This document shows, piece by piece, positions 9,004 through 15,790 of a DNA stretch of 64,000 bases. Below the pieces are notes generated by a model. That model was not told where the DNA came from. It worked only from the letters and a program-made list of their open reading frames with translations, and searched no databases. This stretch comes from Microcella putealis. Lineage in GTDB: Bacteria; Actinomycetota; Actinomycetes; Actinomycetales; Microbacteriaceae. The stretch spans positions 310,001-374,000 of the forward strand of contig NZ_SGWW01000002.1 in assembly GCF_004216575.1 (NCBI RefSeq), given 5' to 3'. The stretch's first letter is position 1. Every line of letters begins with the position of its first letter. The position numbers were made by a program, and so were the translations under genes.

Positions 9004-9831
9004 ATGGCTAACGTGAGCCTGGCCGACATCAAGGCCCTGCGCGAGCAGCTGGGCACCGGCATGGTCGACACCAAGAACGCCCTTGTGGAAGCCGACGGCG
9101 ACATCGCCAAGGCCACCGAGATTCTGCGCCTGAAGGGTGCGAAGGGCAACGCGAAGCGCGCCGACCGCTCGACGAGCGAGGGCCTCATCGCCGCCCACGA
9201 GGGCGACGGCGCCGTCACGATGATTGAGCTCGCCTGCGAGACCGACTTCGTGGCCAAGGGTGAGAAGTTCGGCGCTCTCGGCGAGAAGGTGCTCACGGCG
9301 GTTGCCGCCGCCGGCGCCTCGACCGCCGAGGAGGGCGCTTCCGCTCCCGCCGACGGCGGCACGGTCGCCGAACTGATCGACGGCGAAGCCGCGATCATCG
9401 GCGAGAAGATGGAGCTGCGCCGCGTCGCGCGTCTGACCGGCGAGAAGTTCGCCGTCTACCTGCACCGCACCAACAAAGACCTGCCTCCGCAGGTCGGCGT
9501 GGTGGTTGCGTACTCGGGTGACGACGCCGAGACGGCGCGCAGCATTGCGCAGCACATCTCGTTCGCCGACCCGCAGTTCCTCACGCGGGAGGACGTTCCG
9601 GCCGAGACGGTCGACAACGAGCGACGCATCGTCGAAGAGATCTCGCGCAACGAGGGCAAGCCCGAAGCTGCTCTGCCGAAGATCGTCGAGGGTCGCGTGG
9701 GTGCCTTTTTCAAGCAGGTTGCCCTGCTCGAGCAGGACTACGCCCGCGACAACAAGCTCTCGGTGGCGCAGGTGCTGAAGGATGCCGGTCTGACCGTGAC
9801 GGGCTTCGCCCGTTTCAAGGTCGGCGCCTAA
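9004..9831 (+). CDS. tsf: Translation elongation factor Ts
   Basis: EF-Ts, 275 residues, the guanine-nucleotide exchange factor for EF-Tu. The N-terminal UBA-like domain and signature are clear (LREQLGTGMVDTKNALVEAD; LRLKGAKGNAKRADR), followed by the conserved IELACETDFVAKGEKF motif and the core domain. The length is normal. It lies 27 bases after rpsB with its own ribosome site (GAGGGAG), as in nearly all bacteria, and is followed by a strong terminator. Confidence 0.97.
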   Translation: MANVSLADIKALREQLGTGMVDTKNALVEADGDIAKATEILRLKGAKGNAKRADRSTSEGLIAAHEGDGAVTMIELACETDFVAKGEKFGALGEKVLTAVAAAGASTAEEGASAPADGGTVAELIDGEAAIIGEKMELRRVARLTGEKFAVYLHRTNKDLPPQVGVVVAYSGDDAETARSIAQHISFADPQFLTREDVPAETVDNERRIVEEISRNEGKPEAALPKIVEGRVGAFFKQVALLEQDYARDNKLSVAQVLKDAGLTVTGFARFKVGA

Positions 9832-9843
9832 CTCGTGCTGACA

Positions 9844-9880
9844 GGGGTCCGATCCGCATCGCGGGTCGGACCCCTTCTTT
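9844..9880 (+). terminator. Rho-independent terminator after tsf
   Basis: Arms 9844-9857 and 9861-9874 form a near-perfect 14-bp stem with one T-G wobble and an ATC triloop, followed by the T-rich TTCTTTCT. It lies 12 bases after the tsf stop and should end the rpsB-tsf transcript. Confidence 0.85.
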
Positions 9881-9945
9881 CTGCCCCGCGTACCCCGCTA
9901 GCCTGAACCCGCCCGTCCGCTTGCTGTTTGCCGTCAAGGAGCCCC

Positions 9946-10659
9946 GTGTCTGAAACCCGCCGCCGTGTCCTGTTGAAGCTGTCCGGAGAGGCGTTCGGGG
10001 GAGGCCAGCTGGGCGTGAACCCCGACGTGGTGGGGGCCATCGCCCGCGAGATCGCGGAGGCGGCGGCGAGCGGAGTCGAGGTCGCGATCGTCGTCGGCGG
10101 CGGCAACTTCTTCCGCGGTGCCGAGCTCAGCCAGCGTGGCATGGAGCGGGGCCGGGCCGACTATATGGGCATGCTCGGCACGGTCATGAACGCCCTCGCG
10201 CTGCAAGACTTCCTCGAGCAGGCCGGCGCGAACGTGCGTGTTCAGTCGGCGATTCAGATGACGCAGGTCGCCGAGCCCTACATCCCCCTGCGCGCGGTGC
10301 GTCACCTCGAAAAAGGCCGCGTCGTCGTGTTCGGCGCCGGCGCGGGGCTGCCGTACTTCTCGACCGACACGGTTGCGGCCCAGCGTGCCCTCGAGATCAA
10401 GGCCGACGAGGTATTGGTCGCGAAGAACGGTGTCGACGGCGTGTACAGCGCCGACCCGCGCACGAACCCCGACGCGCACAAGCTCGACGCGATCACCTAC
10501 CAAGACGCCCTCGTGCGCGGCCTCAAGGTCGTCGACTCGACCGCCTTCAGCCTGTGCATGGACAACGGGATGCCCATGGTCGTCTTCGGCATGGAGCCGC
10601 AGGGCAACATCGCCAAAGCGATCCGCGGCGAGTCCCTTGGCACCCGCGTCACCCGCTAG
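9946..10659 (+). CDS. pyrH: Uridylate kinase
   Basis: UMP kinase, converting UMP and ATP to UDP and ADP in pyrimidine synthesis; an amino-acid-kinase-fold hexamer. Seen are [27 protein letters not shown], the UMP-site [20 protein letters not shown], and the C-terminal [19 protein letters not shown]. The GTG at 9946 was chosen because AAGGAG lies four bases before it; an upstream TTG at 9928 would precede that ribosome site. The length is 237 residues, normal for the family. A TAGCCT box about 45 bases upstream may be its promoter, since the tsf terminator intervenes. Confidence 0.95.
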   Translation: MSETRRRVLLKLSGEAFGGGQLGVNPDVVGAIAREIAEAAASGVEVAIVVGGGNFFRGAELSQRGMERGRADYMGMLGTVMNALALQDFLEQAGANVRVQSAIQMTQVAEPYIPLRAVRHLEKGRVVVFGAGAGLPYFSTDTVAAQRALEIKADEVLVAKNGVDGVYSADPRTNPDAHKLDAITYQDALVRGLKVVDSTAFSLCMDNGMPMVVFGMEPQGNIAKAIRGESLGTRVTR

Positions 10660-10728
10660 TGCGGCAGTGCCTCGCTCTGAGGCCCGCCCACTAGACTCGA
10701 CACCGACCTGAACCGAGGAGTGGTGCGC

Positions 10729-11283
10729 GTGATCGCGGATGTACTGGCGGAAGCCGCCGAGAAGATGACCAAGGCTGTCGACGTGGCAAAGGAAGACTTC
10801 GCCACCGTGCGCACGGGCCGCGCGAACCCCCAGCTGTTCCAGAAGATCATGGTCGAGTACTACGGCACCCCGACGCCGCTCGCGCAGCTGGCCAGCCTGC
10901 AGAACCCCGAGGCGCGCGTGCTCATCATCACGCCGTACGACAAGAGCGCCCTCAAAGAGATCGAGCGCGCGATTGTTAACTTCCCGAACCTGGGCGCAAC
11001 GCCGAACAACGACGGCGAGATCATCCGCGTCACGATGCCCGAGCTGACGGAAGACCGTCGCAAAGAGTACGTGAAGATCGTCAAGGGCAAGGCCGAAGAC
11101 TGCAAGGTCTCGATCCGCAACGTTCGCCGCAAGGCCAAGGAAGACCTCGACAAGCTCAAGAGCGAGGTCGGCGACGACGAGGTGGCGCGCGCCGAGAAAG
11201 AGCTCGAGGCGCTCACGAAGCGTCACACCGACGCCGCCGACGAGGCGTTGAAGAAGAAGGAAGCCGAGCTGCTCGAGGTCTAA
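10729..11283 (+). CDS. frr: Ribosome recycling factor
   Basis: RRF, 184 residues, which with EF-G splits the post-termination ribosome. Family hallmarks are the start [12 protein letters not shown], the [11 protein letters not shown] motif, the domain II sequence [10 protein letters not shown], and [20 protein letters not shown]. The GTG at 10729 gives the canonical N terminus and sits eight bases after GAGGAG; three in-frame codons upstream would also be open. The stop overlaps the cdsA ATG by one base (TAATG), indicating coupling. Confidence 0.96.
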   Translation: MIADVLAEAAEKMTKAVDVAKEDFATVRTGRANPQLFQKIMVEYYGTPTPLAQLASLQNPEARVLIITPYDKSALKEIERAIVNFPNLGATPNNDGEIIRVTMPELTEDRRKEYVKIVKGKAEDCKVSIRNVRRKAKEDLDKLKSEVGDDEVARAEKELEALTKRHTDAADEALKKKEAELLEV

Positions 11284-12275
11284 TGGCCGACGGCACCGAC
11301 GATCAGGCGTCGAACGCGACGCAGCGCATCCGTCGCCGGGCGCAGACCGCCCGCGAGGAGGTCGAGGGGCGCATTCACGACGTCGAGGAGCGCATCCACG
11401 ATATCGAGGCGCGCGCTCGTGAAATGGATGCGCGCATTGAGAAGCGGGTCGGGCGCAACCTTCCGAAGGCGCTCTTTTTTGGGCTCGTGCTGGGCCTCTC
11501 GCTGCTGTTCAGTCTGATCTTCGTCACCGAGCTGTTCATGCTCTTTGGCGCCGCGCTCGTCGTCTTCACCTCGTACGAGTTGGCGAGCGCGCTGCGCTTT
11601 GCGGGCCGCGACGTTCCGCGGATCCCGGTGGTGGTTGCCTCGCTCGGGGTGATTGCTCCCGCGTATTACTTCGGTGCCGTCGGACTCTGGGCGGCGTTCC
11701 TTGCCGGTGTGGCACTCGTGACGGTCTGGCGCCTTGTCGAACAGCTCAGGCCGTCGCTGCGCAATGACCCTGCCGTGTCTCTGCCGACCGACCTTGCTGC
11801 GGGCATCTTTGTGCTGGCGTATGTGTCACTCCTCGGAGGCTTCGCGGTCGTGATGACGGCGACCGATGGCGGCGAGTGGTGGACGCTGGCGTACCTGATC
11901 ATCGTCATCTGCATTGACATTGGCGCCTACGCCAGTGGGCTGGCCTTCGGCAAGACGCCAATGGCGCCGCGCATCAGCCCCAAGAAGACGTGGGAGGGGT
12001 TCGCGGGGGCCGTGGCCGTCGCGCTCATCGCCGGGGTGTTGCTTGCGCTGTTCATGCTCGGCCAGCCGTGGTGGGTGGGGCTGATTCTCGCCGCGGCGAT
12101 GGTCGTCACCGCGACGGTCGGCGATTTGACTGAGTCGCTCGTCAAACGCGACCTCGGCATCAAGGACATCTCCACATGGTTGCCGGGCCACGGCGGCTTC
12201 CTCGATCGACTCGATTCGATCCTGCCGTCGACGGTGGCGGCCTACCTGGTCTTTCTCGCCTTCGGAGTTGCGTGA
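11283..12275 (+). CDS. cdsA: Phosphatidate cytidylyltransferase with helical N-terminal extension
   Basis: CDP-diacylglycerol synthase, an integral membrane enzyme making CDP-DAG from phosphatidate and CTP for all phospholipids. The C-terminal family signature is complete (VKRDLGIKDISTWLPGHGG, then FLDRLDSIL), together with SPKKTWEGFAGA. About eight membrane helices follow residue 60. The first 55 residues are hydrophilic and strongly helical, with a repeated HDVEERIHDIEAR pattern; the E. coli enzyme has no such segment. It overlaps frr by one base and continues the pyrH-frr-cdsA unit. Confidence 0.94.
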   Translation: MADGTDDQASNATQRIRRRAQTAREEVEGRIHDVEERIHDIEARAREMDARIEKRVGRNLPKALFFGLVLGLSLLFSLIFVTELFMLFGAALVVFTSYELASALRFAGRDVPRIPVVVASLGVIAPAYYFGAVGLWAAFLAGVALVTVWRLVEQLRPSLRNDPAVSLPTDLAAGIFVLAYVSLLGGFAVVMTATDGGEWWTLAYLIIVICIDIGAYASGLAFGKTPMAPRISPKKTWEGFAGAVAVALIAGVLLALFMLGQPWWVGLILAAAMVVTATVGDLTESLVKRDLGIKDISTWLPGHGGFLDRLDSILPSTVAAYLVFLAFGVA

Positions 12276-12307
12276 GCGCCGATTCGGCGCAGCGGAGGCG
12301 GGCGCGG

Positions 12308-12313
12308 CAGAAT
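12308..12313 (+). promoter_or_regulatory. Possible -10 box CAGAAT, leaderless arrangement
   Basis: CAGAAT ends six bases before the GTG at 12320. It matches -10 position 2 (A) and position 6 (T) and supports that GTG as the start in the absence of any nearby Shine-Dalgarno site. Confidence 0.3.
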
Positions 12314-12319
12314 AGCGAC

Positions 12320-12868
12320 GTGTCGTCGACGTTTCCCTACGCCGCTCGTCGCGAGCCGGCGTATGACGTGCAGCAGGTCGATCAGTTTCTCGCCGATGCA
12401 CGCGAGGCCTATGCCGACGACTCGGCCACCTCGCTCACCAGCGACGAGATCCGGCGAGCGGCGTTCCGCGTCGTGCGCCGCCGGGGCTACGCGGCCGAAC
12501 AGGTGGACGCAGCGCTCGAGCGTCTCGAGGAGGCCTTTGCCGCCCGCGAGCGAGAGCAGGCGATCGCCGCGCAGGGCGAGGCGGCGTTCTATGCCGAGGT
12601 GCGCGCCGCGGCGCAAGAGATCGTCGACCGCCTGGCCCGCCCCGAGGGCTCGCGGTTTCGCCGCGTCGGGCCCCTCACCCGCGGCTACCGAGTCGACGAC
12701 GTCGATGCGCTGTGCGACCGACTGTCTGGCTACTTCCAGCGGGGTGAGGCCGTCGCGGTTCACACGGTTCGCTCAATCGCCTTCCGGCCCCGATTGGGCG
12801 GCTACGACGAGGCTCAGGTCGACTTCCTTCTCGACACGGTCATTCGCGTGATGCTGGCTGTTCGCTGA
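12320..12868 (+). CDS. Small protein with four DivIVA-type motifs
   Basis: A 182-residue protein with four copies of the DivIVA-domain signature (hydrophobic-GY-x4-VD-x2-L): around residues 14-24 (AYDVQQVDQFL), 56-66 (GYAAEQVDAAL), 122-132 (GYRVDDVDALC) and 161-171 (GYDEAQVDFLL). DivIVA proteins sense curved membrane and organise polar growth in actinobacteria; this one lacks the long coiled coil of Wag31. It follows cdsA, a usual position in Microbacteriaceae. The start is uncertain: GTG at 12320 fits the common SSTFPYAAR N terminus, while GTG at 12272 overlaps the cdsA stop and would add 16 residues. Confidence 0.72.
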   Translation: MSSTFPYAARREPAYDVQQVDQFLADAREAYADDSATSLTSDEIRRAAFRVVRRRGYAAEQVDAALERLEEAFAAREREQAIAAQGEAAFYAEVRAAAQEIVDRLARPEGSRFRRVGPLTRGYRVDDVDALCDRLSGYFQRGEAVAVHTVRSIAFRPRLGGYDEAQVDFLLDTVIRVMLAVR

Positions 12869-12914
12869 CCCCGGATGTGACCGATTCGTAACCGTCGGCT
12901 AGACTCTCGTTCTC

Positions 12915-13604
12915 GTGGGTAGGCATTCTGTGACTGAGGAGCGCCCGGGGTCGACCTTCTCGTCGGCACCGAGCGGCGTTCGCCGTACCCCGCCCGCCGC
13001 GAGCCTCCGGTCGTCCGCCTCCGCCGAGCGCCACGTGCGCCGCGCGTGGACGCTTCCCGTTTTCTCGTTTATTGCCACCCTGTCGTTCGTCATGGTGTCG
13101 GTCATCGATCCCACCTCGGGCGCCGCCGCGGAGGTTGAGACGTATGCTCCGGCCGACCGCGCACCCGTGCAGCAGTTCGCCGCCGACAGCGACGCGACTG
13201 CCGTGGTCGAGACGGCGTCGTACGAGATCATCGCGCCCCCGGAGCCCGAACCTGAGCCCGAGCCCGCTCGCGGCTTTGCGCCGTCCGCCGGCACCCCTGA
13301 CCCGGGCACCGCGCAGGCCATTGCCGCTGAGATGGTGGCGGCTCGCGGTTGGGGGCCGGGCGAATTCGACTGCCTCGTCGCTCTCTGGAACAAAGAGTCT
13401 GGCTGGAATGTCTACGCGATGAACCGCTCTTCCGGTGCCTACGGCATCCCGCAGTCGCTTCCCGGCGACAAGATGGCGAGCGCTGGCGCCGACTGGCAGA
13501 CGAACCCCGCGACGCAGATCACCTGGGGCCTCGGCTACATTCAGGGCCGCTACGGCTCGCCGTGCGGCGCCTGGGCGCACAGCCAGCGAGTCGGCTGGTA
13601 CTAG
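12915..13604 (+). CDS. Exported lytic-transglycosylase-like protein
   Basis: A 229-residue protein with a cytoplasmic basic N terminus, one membrane or signal segment (about residues 48-65, PVFSFIATLSFVMVSVI), a Pro/Glu-rich linker (EPEPEPEPA near 110) and a C-terminal SLT/Rpf-like domain. That domain contains FDCLVALWNKESGWN, with the likely catalytic Glu, then SGAYGIPQSLPGDKMASAG and WGLGYIQGRYGSPCGAW. The two cysteines could form a disulfide. Such proteins cleave or remodel peptidoglycan. A TAGACT box lies nine bases before the GTG start. Confidence 0.8.
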   Translation: MGRHSVTEERPGSTFSSAPSGVRRTPPAASLRSSASAERHVRRAWTLPVFSFIATLSFVMVSVIDPTSGAAAEVETYAPADRAPVQQFAADSDATAVVETASYEIIAPPEPEPEPEPARGFAPSAGTPDPGTAQAIAAEMVAARGWGPGEFDCLVALWNKESGWNVYAMNRSSGAYGIPQSLPGDKMASAGADWQTNPATQITWGLGYIQGRYGSPCGAWAHSQRVGWY

Positions 13605-13613
13605 GTCGCGGCT

Positions 13614-13916
13614 ATGCCGCGCAGCAACAAACCGAAGCGCCGTCGCGGCGGCGACGGAGACGTTCCCCCTCTCGACCTCAGTCGCATCCAGGGTGGCCTC
13701 AAGCGCACCGAGCACAAGCGCTCGGGTTCGTGGTGGGTGCAGCCGTCGGGGGCCGCATCCGCCCAGAAGTCGTACAGCTGTCCCGGGTGCACCGCGCCGA
13801 TTAGCCCCGGTATGGCGCACGTCGTGGTGTGGCGTGCTGACCACATGATGGGCGATGATGCGGCGCTCGTCGACCGGCGGCACTGGCACACGCGCTGCTG
13901 GCGCATCGAACCCTAA
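13614..13916 (+). CDS. Conserved small Cys-rich protein of unknown function
   Basis: A 100-residue basic protein: a Lys/Arg-rich N terminus (RSNKPKRRRGG), then GSWWVQPS, a CPGCTAPI knuckle near residue 57 and a single later Cys in WHTRCWRI. The CxxC plus H..C arrangement suggests a small zinc ribbon. I recall homologues in many actinobacteria under the uninformative name ATP/GTP-binding protein, with no nucleotide motif visible here. It lies 20 bases before a hydrolase gene and may be co-expressed with it. Confidence 0.7.
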   Translation: MPRSNKPKRRRGGDGDVPPLDLSRIQGGLKRTEHKRSGSWWVQPSGAASAQKSYSCPGCTAPISPGMAHVVVWRADHMMGDDAALVDRRHWHTRCWRIEP

Positions 13917-13936
13917 ACCTTCGCGAAGGAGCAGTC

Positions 13937-14653
13937 GTGACCGAGGAAATTCGCGGCAGCACGGTGCTGCCCGCCCACCGCGAGAACATCGAGTTCGTCA
14001 CGGCCGATGGACTCACCCTGGTCGGCGAACTCGCCCTGCCGGAGCACGGCAATCCCGTGGCGATGCTCGTGTGTCTGCATCCGCTGCCCACGGCCGGGGG
14101 ATTTATGGACTCCCACATCATTCGCAAGGCCGCCGCGCGGCTGCCCGCGCTCGCCGACGTCGCGGTGCTGCGGTTCAACTTCCGCGGTGTGTCGTCGCCG
14201 CGTGGCACCTCGCAGGGGGAGTTTGGCCACGGTGACCTCGAGCGCCTCGACCTGGCAGCCGCTGTCGCGTGGGCGGCCGAGCGTGGGCTGCCGCAGCCGT
14301 GGTTGCTCGGCTGGTCGTTCGGAACCGAGGTGGCGCTCAAACACGGGCTGAGCGAAGACGTCGTGGGCGCGATTCTGCTCTCGCCGCCCCTGCACCGCAC
14401 GAGTGCCGATGAGGTCGCGGCGTGGGCAGGCAGCGGTAAGCGGCTCGTCGCGGTCATCCCCGAGCTCGACGACTACCTGCGGCCGGATGAAGCGCGTCAG
14501 CGCTTTGCCTCGGTGCCCGAGCTCGACTTCGTCGCCGTCGAGGGCGGCAAGCACCTGTGGGTGGGCGAGCAGCAGACGTATCGTGTGCTCAGCGAGATCG
14601 TCGAGCGCCTGAACCCGGCCGTGCTTCCGCTGCCGACGCAGTGGCCCGCCTAA
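13937..14653 (+). CDS. Alpha/beta-fold hydrolase
   Basis: A 238-residue cytoplasmic hydrolase of the dienelactone-hydrolase/KANL3-like type. The nucleophile elbow is GWSFGTE (Ser near residue 118), the oxyanion region CLHPLPTAGGFMD, an RFNFRGV strand, a candidate Asp in VIPELDDYL and the catalytic His in EGGKHLW. The substrate is unknown. A GAAGGAG ribosome site lies before the GTG start. It follows the small Cys-rich gene in the same direction. Confidence 0.82.
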   Translation: MTEEIRGSTVLPAHRENIEFVTADGLTLVGELALPEHGNPVAMLVCLHPLPTAGGFMDSHIIRKAAARLPALADVAVLRFNFRGVSSPRGTSQGEFGHGDLERLDLAAAVAWAAERGLPQPWLLGWSFGTEVALKHGLSEDVVGAILLSPPLHRTSADEVAAWAGSGKRLVAVIPELDDYLRPDEARQRFASVPELDFVAVEGGKHLWVGEQQTYRVLSEIVERLNPAVLPLPTQWPA

Positions 14654-14695
14654 CGCGGCCGGTCAGCGCTGGGTGCGAGCGGGCGTGATTGCGCG

Positions 14696-15763
14696 CTAGG
14701 CAGCATCCTGACGCGGTACGACGACCTGGTCGATGATGATCAGGATTGACGCCGCGACGGGGATGGCGATGAGGGCGCCGAGCACGCCGAGCAGGGTGCC
14801 GCCGGCGAGGGCAGCGATCACGACAACCACACCGGGGACGCGCACCGCCCGGCGCATGATGTTCGGGCTCAGCAGGTACGCCTCGACCTGCATGTAGACC
14901 AGGTAGTAGATCGCCGCCGCGATCACGGTGGCGATCGATTCAGGGTTCACGAGCAGCTGCATCAGCACGATCACGGTCGAGCCCGAGAGCGTTCCGACGA
15001 GGGGCACCAGCGAGAACAAGAACGCGATGAAGGCGAACAGTGCGGGGTACTGGGCTCCGATGATCGACAGGAACGCGAAGCTCAGCACGCCGTTGCAGAG
15101 CGCGAGCGTGACCTGGCCCACCACGTAGCGGCCGACCGCCATCGACACCTGCTCGGCGATGCGGATGAAGCCCTCGCGACGCGACGCCGGCACGAGCCGG
15201 TACAGGGCCGACTTCATCGAGGTCAGCGACGAGGCAAAGAAGAGCGTGAGAATCAGGATGATCAGCCCACCGAAGACACCGGTCGCGATTCCGATTCCCA
15301 CCGACAGCACCCCGCCGCCAATTTCCGCCAGGTTGGCCGGGTCGCTCAAGAAGGCGAGGGCCGACTCGGCCGCCTCGCGCACGTTGAGCACTTCGACGGG
15401 GATAAAGACCTGCACCGATTCGAAGAAGTCGTCGAGGCTCTCGATGGTCTGCAGATACCGCGCGCTTTGCCCAATCAGCCGTTGGGACTGCTCGACGATG
15501 ACGGGGACCAGTGCGAAGACAAGGCCCGTGAACAGGCCCACAACGCCGGTCAAGACCGTCAGGATTGCCGACCAGCGGGGCCAGCCACGCTTCTCCAGCC
15601 ACGTGATGAGTGGGTCGAGGCCGAGAGCGAGGAACAGGGCGGCGCCGATGTAGGTGAGGATCGTCGCGAGTGAGGCGAGTGCGCCGCCAATGAACAGGGC
15701 GGCAATGGCCCCGAGCCCCCCGAATAGGCCCAGGCGGAAGGCGTTTTGAATCTTCACGGCCAC
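14696..15763 (-). CDS. AI-2E family transporter (TqsA/YdiK-like permease)
   Basis: A 355-residue membrane protein of the AI-2 exporter superfamily. About eight membrane helices are visible: three near the N terminus, a long loop (residues about 90-150, with YLQTIESLDDFFESVQ), and a C-terminal bundle including the family motifs LFSLVPLVGTLSG and IAIPVAASILIIIDQ. Members are named after E. coli TqsA, but some export other ions or solutes, so no substrate is assigned. It begins 27 bases after the coiled-coil gene and is probably co-transcribed with it. Confidence 0.85.
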   Translation of the reverse strand: MAVKIQNAFRLGLFGGLGAIAALFIGGALASLATILTYIGAALFLALGLDPLITWLEKRGWPRWSAILTVLTGVVGLFTGLVFALVPVIVEQSQRLIGQSARYLQTIESLDDFFESVQVFIPVEVLNVREAAESALAFLSDPANLAEIGGGVLSVGIGIATGVFGGLIILILTLFFASSLTSMKSALYRLVPASRREGFIRIAEQVSMAVGRYVVGQVTLALCNGVLSFAFLSIIGAQYPALFAFIAFLFSLVPLVGTLSGSTVIVLMQLLVNPESIATVIAAAIYYLVYMQVEAYLLSPNIMRRAVRVPGVVVVIAALAGGTLLGVLGALIAIPVAASILIIIDQVVVPRQDAA

Positions 15764-15790
15764 CTCGCGTGTGGTTGACGACCGGGGCGG

